Assembly (NCBI GenBank): GCA_947589155.1
Contig: CANQBH010000019.1
Span: forward strand, 1 to 41,422
Source of the DNA: an uncultured Lachnospiraceae bacterium
Lineage (GTDB): Bacteria > Bacillota > Clostridia > Lachnospirales > Lachnospiraceae
Length of the DNA stretch: 41,422 nt
Reading direction: 5' to 3'
Part shown: in pieces, positions 1 to 8,047 of the stretch
Numbering within the stretch: position 1 is the first letter of the stretch
Layout of the letters: each line of letters opens with the position of its first letter
Notes under the pieces: model-generated
What the model saw: only the letters and a program-made list of their open reading frames with translations
Databases searched by the model: none
Told to the model about the DNA's origin: nothing
Translations under genes and position numbers: made by a program

Positions 1-468
1 AGCCACGAGGAGATGTACCATGTGCTCGAGGAGACGGTGCCGTATCTGCCGCAGGACAAGCCGACCTATCTGATGGGCGTCGGGACGCCTGCCAACATCT
101 TAGAAGGCGTGGAGCGCGGGATCGATTTCTTCGACTGCGTTTATCCGAGCCGGAACGGACGCCACGGGCACGTCTACACAGACCATGGCAGGATGAACCT
201 GTTCAATAAGCGCTACGAAAAGGATATGCGTCCTTTGCAGGAAGGCTGCGACTGTCCGGCCTGCCGCAGTTATTCGCGCGCCTATATCCGCCATCTCCTA
301 AAGGCGAAGGAGATGCTGGGGATGCGTCTGTGCGTCCTGCACAACCTTCGTTTTTACAACCGCATGATGGAGGAGATCCGGGATGCTTTGGACGCCGGAG
401 ATTTCGCCGGATACAAAAAGCGGAAACTTGCCGCCATGGAGACGCCGGAAGAAGAAAGAGAAAATTAG
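1..468 (+). CDS. tgt: tRNA-guanine transglycosylase, C-terminal part (5' end outside window)
   Basis: The window opens inside this gene, and 155 codons of the reading frame are visible before the TAG stop. Tgt exchanges guanine for a queuine precursor at position 34 of GUN-anticodon tRNAs. Visible signatures are the FDCVYPSRNGRHG segment, which contains the family's nucleophilic Asp, and the zinc site CDCPAC followed by a downstream His (VLHN). The ending matches the usual C-terminus of the bacterial enzyme. It lies just upstream of yajC, an arrangement common in Bacillota. A short inverted repeat (AAAAGGC near 470, GCCTTTT near 491) follows the stop and may end its transcript, although it overlaps a promoter for yajC. 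No oddity is visible in the part present. Confidence 0.93.
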   Translation, partial: SHEEMYHVLEETVPYLPQDKPTYLMGVGTPANILEGVERGIDFFDCVYPSRNGRHGHVYTDHGRMNLFNKRYEKDMRPLQEGCDCPACRSYSRAYIRHLLKAKEMLGMRLCVLHNLRFYNRMMEEIRDALDAGDFAGYKKRKLAAMETPEEEREN

Positions 469-476
469 GAAAAGGC

Positions 477-505
477 TTGCGAAAAGACAGGCCTTTTAGT
501 ACAAT
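477..505 (+). promoter_or_regulatory. SigA-type promoter for yajC
   Basis: TTGCGA (477-482), a 17-base spacer and TACAAT (500-505). The transcript would carry a hairpin GGCAGC/GCTGCC (519-537) before the yajC ribosome site. Confidence 0.5.
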
Positions 506-564
506 AGAAGGAGTTTGAGGCAGCCGAAGACGCTGCCGTAAAGAGAAGACAGGAGGATTTTGTC

Positions 565-936
565 ATGAATATACTTATGAGTGGTTCAGGTTCGGCTTCC
601 GGTTCCGCAGTCAGTATGCTGCTCTGGATCGTTGTGCTGTTTGCGTTCATGTATTTCTTTATGATCCGGCCGCAGCAGAAGGAGACCAAGGCGAAAAACG
701 CCATGATGTCGGCGCTTGAGGTCGGCGACACGATACTGACGACCAGCGGATTTTACGGCGTGGTGATCGACATTACGGATGATACCGTGATCGTGGAATT
801 CGGCAGCAACCGAAACTGCCGCATCCCGATGCAGAAGACCGCGATCTCCGCGGTGGAGAAGCCGGAAGAAGCCGCAGAGAATGCGAAGGATTCCAAGAAA
901 GATTCCAAAAAGGACGCAAAAAAAGAATCCAAATAG
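565..936 (+). CDS. yajC: Preprotein translocase accessory subunit YajC
   Basis: A 123-residue small membrane protein of the SecDF-YajC complex, which assists Sec-dependent export. One strong membrane segment lies at about residues 15-35 and is followed at once by the family hallmark FMIRPQQKETK. A soluble domain follows with the typical GD-I-TTSGFYGVV motif. The C-terminus is a Lys/Asp/Ser-rich low-complexity tail (repeated DSKK-type units), which is common in clostridial YajC and probably disordered. The start is set by AGGAGG about 8 bases upstream of the ATG. Neighbours are tgt upstream and the trp T-box downstream. No secDF is present in the window. Confidence 0.93.
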   Translation: MNILMSGSGSASGSAVSMLLWIVVLFAFMYFFMIRPQQKETKAKNAMMSALEVGDTILTTSGFYGVVIDITDDTVIVEFGSNRNCRIPMQKTAISAVEKPEEAAENAKDSKKDSKKDAKKESK

Positions 937-943
937 CGGCGGC

Positions 944-972
944 TTGACAAATTAAAGGGAATGGTCTATCAT
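944..972 (+). promoter_or_regulatory. SigA promoter of the trp operon leader
   Basis: Consensus TTGACA (944-949), a 17-base spacer and TATCAT (967-972). Transcription would begin near 979, immediately before the T-box RNA. Confidence 0.8.
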
Positions 973-978
973 TATCCC

Positions 979-1252
979 GTAATACGCGAAACCGATGATT
1001 GAGAAGAGTAATCAGAGCAGAAGCACAGTACAGAGAGTTATAAGCGCTGAGATTATAGCCTGTGTGGTTTTGATGAATGGGCTCATAAGGGCGGAGAGAA
1101 AGGCATAGCCGAGTAATATCCGACGTCCTTCCCGCGTTAAGGGAACATCGTGTGATGGCACGGATCGAGGTGCGCGCTTCGGCGCGAAGTTAGGTGGTAC
1201 CGCAGAAGTTGATAACTCCTGTCCTATGTTTAGGGCGGGAGTTTTTTATTTT
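979..1252 (+). promoter_or_regulatory. T-box leader RNA, tryptophan specific
   Basis: A tRNA-sensing riboswitch upstream of trpE. Stem I runs from about 985 to 1090 and contains the AGAGAG and GCTGAGA elements typical of T-boxes. The likely specifier is UGG (Trp) at 1078-1080 in the context gaaTGGgctc. The conserved T-box sequence AGGTGGTACCGCAG lies at 1192-1205 and pairs with the NCCA end of uncharged tRNA in the antiterminator. The mutually exclusive terminator follows at 1214-1252. Known mechanism: uncharged tRNA-Trp stabilises the antiterminator, so the operon is transcribed when tryptophan is short. The UGG assignment fits the operon it precedes. Confidence 0.95.
1214..1252 (+). terminator. 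T-box intrinsic terminator
   Basis: Stem AACTCCTGTCCTA (1214-1226) with TAGGGCGGGAGTT (1231-1243), including G-U pairs, loop TGTT, then a T-rich run. It is mutually exclusive with the T-box antiterminator. Confidence 0.9.
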
Positions 1253-1279
1253 GAGCGGCCGCCGGAAAAGGAGCAGAAC

Positions 1280-2770
1280 ATGTATCAGGGTTCATTGGAA
1301 GAAGTCAGGGCCTACGCCGCGGAGTATCCGCGGGTGCCGGTGTTTCGGGAGATCTTAGCCGACGTCGTTACGCCGATCGGCCTGCTGCGCAAACTGAAGG
1401 CGCAGAGCCGTTACTGTTATATCCTTGAAAGCGTGGAAAAACAGGAACGGTGGGGAAGATATACGTTTTTGGGTTACGATCCGACGCTCGATCTGACCTG
1501 CATGGATTCGGAAGTGCGGATCCATTATATCGCAAACGGGCGGGAAGAAGTCCGCAAAAATACGGATCCGTCCGAAGTGATCCGCGAGATCCTTTCTTCC
1601 TGCAGGAGTCCGAAGATCGATTCCCTCCCGAGTTTCACCGGAGGGCTGGTCGGGTATTTTTCTTATGATTTTATCAAATACAGCGAGCCGAAACTGCGGC
1701 TGGACGCGGAGGACGAAGAAGGGTTTTTGGACGTCGACCTGATGTTGTTCGACAAGGTGATCGCGTTCGACAACCTCAGGCAGAAGATCGTGCTGATCGT
1801 CAATATGGACACGTCGCGGCCGGAGGAAAATTTCAAAGCCGCGACGCGCGAACTGGATAAAATGGAGCGCATCATTTTAGAAGGCAGGGACGCCGACATC
1901 CCGCGGGCAAAGGTGCTCGAGCCGTTTCAGGCGCTGTTTGACAAGCCGTCGTTTATGGCCATGGTGGAAAAAGCGAAGCGCTACATCTTCGAGGGCGATA
2001 TCTTTCAGGTCGTCTTATCAAACCGCCTGCACGCGAGAATGGAAGGAAGCCTGTTTGATATGTACCGGCAGCTGCGCACGATCAATCCGTCCCCGTATAT
2101 GTTCTACATGAGCGGCGATGATATCGAGGTGGCGGGGGCTTCGCCGGAGACGCTTGTCAAACTGGAAGACGGCGTGCTGCATACTTTCCCGCTGGCGGGA
2201 ACGCGGCCGAGGGGCAGGACGGCGGAAGAAGACCTTGCGCTGGAGAAGGAAGTGCTCGCGGATGAAAAAGAGAGGGCGGAGCATAATATGCTCGTGGATC
2301 TCGGGCGCAACGACCTCGGCAGGATCAGCCGGTTCGGAAGCGTGGAAGTCGAAAAGTATATGGAGATCCAGCGGTTCTCCCATGTCATGCACATCGGCTC
2401 CACCGTGCGCGGCGAGATCAGGGACGACAAGGACGCGATGGACGCCGTGGGGGCCGTCCTTCCCGCGGGAACGCTTTCGGGCGCGCCGAAGTTCCGCGCC
2501 TGCCAGATCATCAACGAACTGGAAAACAATAAGCGCGGCATTTACGGCGGCGCGATCGGTTATCTGGATCTGACCGGCAATATGGATACCTGTATCGGCA
2601 TACGGATCGCCTATAAGAAAAACGGAAAGGTCTTTGTGCGTTCCGGCGCGGGGATCGTGGCGGACAGCGTGCCGGAAAAAGAATACGAGGAATGTATCAA
2701 CAAAGCCAAAGCCGTAGTGGCGGCTCTGCACGCCGCGGAAGGAGGGACGGATGGTCGTACTGATCGATAA
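1280..2770 (+). CDS. trpE: Anthranilate synthase component I
   Basis: A 496-residue chorismate-using subunit that, with TrpG, makes anthranilate, the first committed step of tryptophan synthesis. The C-terminal chorismate-binding domain shows GASPETLV, LAGTRPRG, LGRNDLGRI, HIGSTVRG and SGAPKFRA. An LES element near the N-terminus (YCYILES) matches the tryptophan feedback-binding site of TrpE, so allosteric inhibition is probable in addition to the T-box. The start is ATG 1280, with AAAAGGAG upstream. An earlier in-frame ATG at 1226 lies inside the T-box terminator and is rejected. The gene overlaps trpG by 20 bases, which suggests translational coupling of the two subunits. Confidence 0.97.
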   Translation: MYQGSLEEVRAYAAEYPRVPVFREILADVVTPIGLLRKLKAQSRYCYILESVEKQERWGRYTFLGYDPTLDLTCMDSEVRIHYIANGREEVRKNTDPSEVIREILSSCRSPKIDSLPSFTGGLVGYFSYDFIKYSEPKLRLDAEDEEGFLDVDLMLFDKVIAFDNLRQKIVLIVNMDTSRPEENFKAATRELDKMERIILEGRDADIPRAKVLEPFQALFDKPSFMAMVEKAKRYIFEGDIFQVVLSNRLHARMEGSLFDMYRQLRTINPSPYMFYMSGDDIEVAGASPETLVKLEDGVLHTFPLAGTRPRGRTAEEDLALEKEVLADEKERAEHNMLVDLGRNDLGRISRFGSVEVEKYMEIQRFSHVMHIGSTVRGEIRDDKDAMDAVGAVLPAGTLSGAPKFRACQIINELENNKRGIYGGAIGYLDLTGNMDTCIGIRIAYKKNGKVFVRSGAGIVADSVPEKEYEECINKAKAVVAALHAAEGGTDGRTDR

Positions 2771-3320
2771 TTATGACAGTTTTTCTTACAATCTCGTGCA
2801 GATGGTCGGCGCGCTTTCGCCGGATCTGCGGGTCATACGAAACGACGAAATGACCTGTGAGCAGATCGAAGCGCTCGGGCCGTCGCACCTGATCCTTTCG
2901 CCGGGTCCGGGCAGGCCGAAGGAAGCGGGGGTCTGCGAGGAGGCCGTGCGGTTTTTTGAAGGGAAGACGCCGATTCTCGGCGTCTGTCTCGGCCATCAGG
3001 CGATCTGCGAAGCGGAGGGCGGACGGATCGGTTATGCGAAGGAACTTTGCCACGGCAAGCAGCATCCGGTCTATCTCGAAGGAAAAAGCGTTTTGTTTGA
3101 GGGCCTGCCGTCGCCGATCATGGCGGCGCGCTATCATTCGCTGGCGGCGACGGACGATCTGCCCGATACGCTGCGCGTGACGGCGCGGACGAAAGACGGG
3201 GAGATCATGGCGGTCGAACACACGCGATATCCGGTCTTCGGCCTGCAGTTCCATCCGGAGAGCATAATGACAAACGACGGCGCGGCGATCCTGAAAAATT
3301 TTCTGGCGCAGCGCGTGTAG
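2751..3320 (+). CDS. trpG: Anthranilate synthase component II (glutamine amidotransferase)
   Basis: A 189-residue class I glutamine amidotransferase that releases ammonia from glutamine for TrpE. It begins with the typical IDNYDSFSYNLVQ segment. The catalytic Cys is Cys79 in GVCLGHQ, and the His/Glu pair is in LQFHPES near the C-terminus. The oxyanion region LSPGPG is also present. The start lies inside trpE, with GGAGGGACGG just upstream. It could in principle also serve para-aminobenzoate synthesis, as dual-function TrpG/PabA proteins exist, but the context is tryptophan. Confidence 0.96.
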   Translation: MVVLIDNYDSFSYNLVQMVGALSPDLRVIRNDEMTCEQIEALGPSHLILSPGPGRPKEAGVCEEAVRFFEGKTPILGVCLGHQAICEAEGGRIGYAKELCHGKQHPVYLEGKSVLFEGLPSPIMAARYHSLAATDDLPDTLRVTARTKDGEIMAVEHTRYPVFGLQFHPESIMTNDGAAILKNFLAQRV

Positions 3321-3332
3321 AAAAAATGCGCG

Positions 3333-3383
3333 TAGCATAGAGTGTAGAGAAAAAATTTCATAGCATAGGATTTAGAGCAAAAA
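3333..3383 (+). repeat. Imperfect direct repeat in the trpG-trpD linker
   Basis: Two copies of a 23-base unit, 28 bases apart. Copy 1 (3333-3355) begins TAGCATAGAG and copy 2 (3361-3383) begins TAGCATAGGA; both continue as a TAGAG core followed by an A-run. A shorter related stretch (GTGTAGAAAAAATGCG) precedes them at the trpG stop. This is the only sizeable gap inside the operon. No terminator or promoter is obvious in it. Confidence 0.6.
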
Positions 3384-3394
3384 GGAGGAAGAAA

Positions 3395-4408
3395 ATGATC
3401 GTAGAAGCAATCAAAAAAGCGGCGGAGGGAATCGACCTGACCGCGGAGGAAGCCAGAGGCGTAATGGATGAGATCATGCGCGGGGAAGCGAGCGACGCGC
3501 AGAAAGGCGCGTATCTGACCGCACTCCACGCCAAAGGCGAGAGTATCGACGAGATCACGGGAAGCGCGCTGGGTATGCGGGCTCACATGCTGGTGTTTGA
3601 GACCGGAGAGCCGACCATGGAGATCGTGGGGACCGGTGGGGACCGTTCCTCCAGTTTCAATATCTCCACGGTATCGGCAATCGTGCTGGCGTCTCTTGGC
3701 GTCAAAACGACGAAGCACGGCAACCGCGCCGCGTCCAGCAAGTGCGGCACGGCGGACTGCCTCGAGGCGCTGGGAGTGAACATCGCGGCGGAGCCGGAGC
3801 AGATGAAAGAAACGCTGAAGGAGACGGATTTCGCGTTTTTGTTCGCCCAGAAATATCATGCGGCGATGCGCTACGTCGGTGGTGTGCGCAAGGAGATCGG
3901 CATCCCGACGATCTTTAACATCCTCGGGCCGCTGGCAAATCCGGCGAAAGCGCAGATGCAGCTGTTCGGCGTTTACAAAGAGGAACTCGTAGAACCTCTG
4001 ACCAGAGTGCTGATGAACCTCGGCGTGAAAGCGGGAATGACGGTCTACGGACAGGATTGTCTGGACGAGATCTCCATGAGCGCGCCGACTACGGTCTGCG
4101 AGATCGCGGGCGATACGACGAAGACCTACGAGATCACGCCGGAGCAGTTTGGGTTCGACCGCTGTGACAAATCCGATCTGGTCGGCGGCACGCCGGAAGA
4201 AAACGCGCAGATCGTCCGCAGCATTTTGGACGGCACGGAGCGCGGCGCGAAACTGCAGGCGGTGCTTCTGAACGCGGGCGCGGCCATGCACGTCGCGCGC
4301 GGCGTTTCGATCGAAGAAGGGATCGCGATGGCGGCGCAGGCGATCGAAACGGGACGCGCAAAGGAAACGCTGGAAAAGATCGTCGCCGTCAGCAACGGCA
4401 GGAGATAA
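3395..4408 (+). CDS. trpD: Anthranilate phosphoribosyltransferase
   Basis: A 337-residue enzyme that joins anthranilate to PRPP to form phosphoribosyl-anthranilate. It shows the family signatures GTGGD (PRPP-binding glycine loop), [25 protein letters not shown] and the metal-binding DE pair. The length matches stand-alone TrpD (about 340), so it is not fused to TrpG. The start follows AAAGGAGGAAGAAA. It is the first gene after the repeat-bearing linker, and trpC follows after 9 bases. Confidence 0.97.
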   Translation: MIVEAIKKAAEGIDLTAEEARGVMDEIMRGEASDAQKGAYLTALHAKGESIDEITGSALGMRAHMLVFETGEPTMEIVGTGGDRSSSFNISTVSAIVLASLGVKTTKHGNRAASSKCGTADCLEALGVNIAAEPEQMKETLKETDFAFLFAQKYHAAMRYVGGVRKEIGIPTIFNILGPLANPAKAQMQLFGVYKEELVEPLTRVLMNLGVKAGMTVYGQDCLDEISMSAPTTVCEIAGDTTKTYEITPEQFGFDRCDKSDLVGGTPEENAQIVRSILDGTERGAKLQAVLLNAGAAMHVARGVSIEEGIAMAAQAIETGRAKETLEKIVAVSNGRR

Positions 4409-4417
4409 GGAGAACCT

Positions 4418-5218
4418 ATGATACTGGACGAGATCGCCGAAAAGACAAAAAAACGCGTGGCGGAAAACAAGCAAAAATTACCGCAGGAAGAAGTGCGCCG
4501 CGAGGCCGAGGCGCGGCTGAAACGGGAAAGGGACGAAGGCAGGGAATTGTTTTCCTTTGCAAGCGCGCTGCAAAAGCCGGGGATGCGTTTCATCTGCGAG
4601 GTCAAAAAAGCATCCCCGTCGAAGGGGGTCATCGCGGAGGAGTTTCCCTATCTTTCGATCGCGCAGTCGTATGAGGAGGCCGGAGCGGACTGCCTTTCCG
4701 TGCTGACCGAGCCGTACTATTTTTTGGGAAGTCCTTCTTATCTGAGCGAGATCAAAGAAGCGGTGCGCCTGCCGGTCCTGCGCAAAGACTTTGTCGTGGA
4801 CGAATACATGATCTACGAGGCAAAGGCGATCGGGGCGGACGCCGTTCTTTTGATCTGCGCGCTGTTAGAGCCGCAGCGGCTAAAAGCCTACCGGCAACTG
4901 GCGCGGGAACTGGGGATGTCCGCGCTGGTCGAGGCCCACGATGCACGGGAGATCGAGGCGGCGCTGCAGGCGGACGCGGGGATCATCGGCGTGAACAACC
5001 GCGACCTGCGGGATTTTACCGTCGATCTTTCCAACTCCCTGAACCTGCGGCGTTACGTTCCAAGCGACCGCCTCTTTGTTTCGGAGAGCGGGATCAAGAC
5101 CGCGGAGGACGTCCGCCGTCTTGAGGAAGCCGGTACGGACGCCGTGCTGATCGGCGAGACGCTGATGCGCGAAAAAGACAAGAAGAAAGCCATGGATGCG
5201 CTGAAAAGGAGGAACTGA
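4418..5218 (+). CDS. trpC: Indole-3-glycerol-phosphate synthase
   Basis: A 266-residue TIM-barrel enzyme that converts CdRP to indole-3-glycerol phosphate with loss of CO2. Recognisable motifs are FICEVKKASPSKG (catalytic Lys and phosphate contacts), LSVLTEPYYFLGS, LPVLRKDF, LVEAHD, GVNNRDL and FVSESGI. The length is normal for the stand-alone enzyme (about 260). The stop TGA and the ATG of trpF share one base (5218), so translation is probably coupled. Confidence 0.97.
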   Translation: MILDEIAEKTKKRVAENKQKLPQEEVRREAEARLKRERDEGRELFSFASALQKPGMRFICEVKKASPSKGVIAEEFPYLSIAQSYEEAGADCLSVLTEPYYFLGSPSYLSEIKEAVRLPVLRKDFVVDEYMIYEAKAIGADAVLLICALLEPQRLKAYRQLARELGMSALVEAHDAREIEAALQADAGIIGVNNRDLRDFTVDLSNSLNLRRYVPSDRLFVSESGIKTAEDVRRLEEAGTDAVLIGETLMREKDKKKAMDALKRRN

Positions 5219-5841
5219 TGGAACGCTGCCACAGGATCAAGATATGCGGGCTGATGAGCCGTGAGGATGCCGGGGCCGTCAACGAGGCCGGCGCGGATTT
5301 TGCGGGGATGGTCTTCGCGCCGACCCGCCATCAGGTGGACGAAAGCACGGCGGCGGCGATACGGAAGACGCTGCGCGCCGATATCCCGGCCGTAGGCGTC
5401 TTCGTCAACGAGGATCCGGCGAGGATCTGCGCGCTTGCAAAAAAGGGTGTGATCGACATGATCCAACTGCACGGGGAAGAAAGCAGGGAGCAGACGCTTG
5501 CCTTAAAACAGGCGACGGGCCTGCCCGTCATCAAGGCGTTTCGGATCCGCAGCCGCGAGGATATCAAAAAGGCGCGCGGTTATGATGCGGACTATTATCT
5601 GTTCGATACCTATGTCAAAGACAGTTACGGCGGCACGGGCCGGACGTTTGACTGGAACTGGCTGCAGGAATCGGACCGCCCGTTCTTTCTCGCGGGCGGC
5701 CTGCGGGAAGAAAATATACGGGCGGCGACGGAACTTCCGGCCTTCGCGCTCGACATCAGTTCCGGCGTGGAGACCGAAGGAAAAAAAGACCGGAACAAGA
5801 TCCTCGCGGTCACGGCGGCCGTGAAAGGATCGGGCATATAG
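5218..5841 (+). CDS. trpF: Phosphoribosylanthranilate isomerase
   Basis: A 207-residue TIM-barrel enzyme that isomerises PRA to CdRP, between the TrpD and TrpC steps. Family motifs are KICGLMSREDA (catalytic Cys), FAGMVFAPTRHQV, VGVFVNE, IQLHGEE, FLAGGL and ALDISSGVE near the C-terminus. It overlaps trpC by one base and is followed by trpB after a short gap. Nothing unusual was seen. Confidence 0.96.
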   Translation: MERCHRIKICGLMSREDAGAVNEAGADFAGMVFAPTRHQVDESTAAAIRKTLRADIPAVGVFVNEDPARICALAKKGVIDMIQLHGEESREQTLALKQATGLPVIKAFRIRSREDIKKARGYDADYYLFDTYVKDSYGGTGRTFDWNWLQESDRPFFLAGGLREENIRAATELPAFALDISSGVETEGKKDRNKILAVTAAVKGSGI

Positions 5842-5862
5842 ACGGAAAGGAGAATGAAGAGC

Positions 5863-7047
5863 ATGAGCAAAGGAAGGTTTGGCATTCACGGAGGGCAGTA
5901 TGTACCCGAGACCCTGATGAACGCCATGATAGAATTGGAAAACGCCTACCTGAAATATAAGGACGACCCCACGTTTAACCGGGAACTTGAGCGGATGCTG
6001 AACGAGTACGCCGGACGTCCGAGCCGCCTCTACTATGCGGAGCGCATGACGGCCGATCTGGGCGGCGCAAAGATCTATCTCAAGCGGGAGGATCTCAACC
6101 ATACCGGCGCGCACAAGATCAACAACGTCATCGGCCAGATGCTTCTGGCAAAGCGCATGGGAAAGACCCGCGTGATCGCGGAGACCGGCGCGGGACAGCA
6201 CGGTGTGGCGACGGCGACGGTCGCGGCGATGATGGGCATGGAATGTGAGATCTTTATGGGAAGCGAGGACTGTAAGCGGCAGGCGCTCAATGTCTATCGG
6301 ATGCGTCTGCTGGGCGCAAAGGTCCATCCGGTGGAGACAGGGACCGCCACGCTCAAGGACGCGGTCTCCGAGACGTTCCGCGAGTGGACGCGGCGGATGA
6401 GCGACACGCATTACGTCGTGGGCTCCACGATGGGGCCGTATCCCTTTCCGGAAATGGTGCGGCATTTCCAGTCCGTGATCAGCCGGGAGATCAAGGAGCA
6501 GCTGCAGGAAAAAGAAGGGCGGCTGCCGGATGCGGTGATCGCCTGCGTGGGCGGCGGCTCAAACGCGATGGGCGCGTTTTATCACTTTATCGAAGACGAA
6601 GGCGTGCGCCTGATCGGATGCGAAGCGGCCGGACGGGGAATCGATACGCTCGAGACTGCGGCGACCATTTCCACGGGAAGCGTCGGGATCTTCCACGGCA
6701 TGAAATCCTATTTCTGTCAGGACAGTTACGGACAGATCGCGCCGGTGTATTCCGTTTCCGCGGGGCTGGACTATCCGGGGATCGGGCCGGAGCACGCGCA
6801 CCTGCATGATATAGGGCGCGCGGAATATGTTGCGATCACGGACGACGAGGCGGTGGACGCGTTTGAATATCTCTCAAGGACGGAAGGGATCATTCCGGCG
6901 ATCGAGAGCGCGCACGCCGTTGCCCATGCCATGAAACTCGCGCCGACGATGGGAAAAGAGCAGATCGTCGTTATCAACATTTCGGGCCGCGGCGACAAGG
7001 ACTGCGCCGCAATGGCGCGTTACAGAGGGGAGGATATCAATGAGTAG
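5863..7047 (+). CDS. trpB: Tryptophan synthase beta chain
   Basis: A 394-residue PLP enzyme that condenses indole with serine. The PLP Lys is Lys85 in HTGAHKINN, the phosphate-binding glycine stretch is GGGSNAMG, and the N-terminus begins with the typical [13 protein letters not shown]. This is a TrpB1-type protein that pairs with TrpA. Start choice: an in-frame ATG at 5854 is only 1-2 bases from AAAGGAG, whereas ATG 5863 has AGGAG (5848-5852) at a normal distance and gives the conserved N-terminus, so 5863 is preferred. The gene overlaps trpA by 8 bases. Confidence 0.97.
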   Translation: MSKGRFGIHGGQYVPETLMNAMIELENAYLKYKDDPTFNRELERMLNEYAGRPSRLYYAERMTADLGGAKIYLKREDLNHTGAHKINNVIGQMLLAKRMGKTRVIAETGAGQHGVATATVAAMMGMECEIFMGSEDCKRQALNVYRMRLLGAKVHPVETGTATLKDAVSETFREWTRRMSDTHYVVGSTMGPYPFPEMVRHFQSVISREIKEQLQEKEGRLPDAVIACVGGGSNAMGAFYHFIEDEGVRLIGCEAAGRGIDTLETAATISTGSVGIFHGMKSYFCQDSYGQIAPVYSVSAGLDYPGIGPEHAHLHDIGRAEYVAITDDEAVDAFEYLSRTEGIIPAIESAHAVAHAMKLAPTMGKEQIVVINISGRGDKDCAAMARYRGEDINE

Positions 7048-7828
7048 GATCGCAGACGCTTTTAGAGGAAAAAAAGCATTCATCCCGTTTATCACCTGCG
7101 GGGATCCGGATCTGGAAACGACCGAGAAAGCCGTGAAAGCCATGGCGGAGGCCGGTGCGGATCTGGTGGAACTGGGGATCCCGTTTTCCGATCCGACGGC
7201 GGAAGGCCCGGTGATTCAGGAGGGCAACCTGCGCGCGCTGCAGGGCGGCGTCACCACGGATAAGATCTTTGCGATGACAGAGCGATTGAGGGAAACGGTT
7301 CCGATCCCGTTCGTCTATATGACCTATGCCAATGTCGTCTTTTCCTATGGCGCCAAGCGCTTTTTGTCCCGCTGCCGTCAGATCGGCGTCGACGGGCTGA
7401 TCCTGCCGGACATCCCGTTTGAGGAAAAGGACGAGTTCCGGGAGGTCTGCAACGCCTGCGGCGTGCAGTTGATCTCGATGATCGCGCCGACGTCGGAGGA
7501 GCGGATCGGCATGATTGCAAAAGAGGCGGAAGGCTTCGTCTATTGCGTGTCCTCCCTCGGCGTGACCGGAACACGCAGCCGGATCACGACGGATGTTGGC
7601 GCCATGGTGCGCCGCGTCAAGCAGGAAAAGGACATTCCCTGCGCCGTCGGGTTCGGGATCTCCACGCCGGAGCAGGCGGAAGAAATGGCAAAAAGCGCGG
7701 ACGGCGTCATCGTCGGCTCCGCGATCGTCAAACTCTGCAAGCAGTGGGGAAGGGACTGCGTGCCTTATATCCGCGACTATACGGCGTCGATGAAAGCGGC
7801 GGTGCAGCGGGCATCGACGGAAAAATAA
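7040..7828 (+). CDS. trpA: Tryptophan synthase alpha chain
   Basis: A 262-residue TIM-barrel subunit that cleaves indole-3-glycerol phosphate and channels indole to TrpB. Motifs are [30 protein letters not shown] (catalytic Glu, then Asp) and [11 protein letters not shown]. The phosphate-binding GFGIS and IVGSAIVK lie near the end. It is the last gene of the trp operon. The next gene has its own promoter 120 bases downstream of this stop. Confidence 0.97.
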   Translation: MSRIADAFRGKKAFIPFITCGDPDLETTEKAVKAMAEAGADLVELGIPFSDPTAEGPVIQEGNLRALQGGVTTDKIFAMTERLRETVPIPFVYMTYANVVFSYGAKRFLSRCRQIGVDGLILPDIPFEEKDEFREVCNACGVQLISMIAPTSEERIGMIAKEAEGFVYCVSSLGVTGTRSRITTDVGAMVRRVKQEKDIPCAVGFGISTPEQAEEMAKSADGVIVGSAIVKLCKQWGRDCVPYIRDYTASMKAAVQRASTEK

Positions 7829-7830
7829 CG

Positions 7831-7851
7831 GAAACCTTACCGATGGTTTTT
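7831..7851 (+). terminator. Weak terminator after trpA
   Basis: A short stem GAAACC/GGTTTT with an 8-base loop and a run of six T just after the trpA stop. The stem is weak, so the call is tentative. Confidence 0.4.
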
Positions 7852-7948
7852 TGCCCGTTTTAGGTATATTTATTGTAAAAATTACACAATATAACATGCG
7901 GCAGTTTGGTAAAAACTGTAGAAACGCATGGAAATGATGAAAAAAGTA

Positions 7949-8000
7949 TTGAAAACGTTTCCAAAGGGTGCTATCATGCATTCATAGGAAACGTTTTCAC
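7949..8000 (+). promoter_or_regulatory. Sugar-transport promoter with two LacI-type operators
   Basis: TTGAAA (7949-7954), a 17-base spacer and TATCAT (7972-7977). Operator 1, GAAAACGTTTCC (7951-7962), overlaps the -35 and spacer. Operator 2, GGAAACGTTTTC (7987-7998 or one base later), is its exact reverse complement near the start site, with centres about 36 bp apart. AAACGTTT-centred palindromes are typical of LacI/CcpA-family sites. The LacI-type gene at 12712 is the likely local repressor, and CcpA is an alternative or additional binder. Confidence 0.75.
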
Positions 8001-8047
8001 GTTTTGGTCACATTTCATTCATTCATTATCAGAGAGGAGAGCACAGA

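Noticed and set aside
2018-2731. Long minus-strand frames opposite trpE, trpD, glgP, asnB, amtB and radA
   Set aside because: They are shadows caused by codon bias in GC-rich genes. They lack ribosome sites and their products are Arg/His-rich with no recognisable domain.
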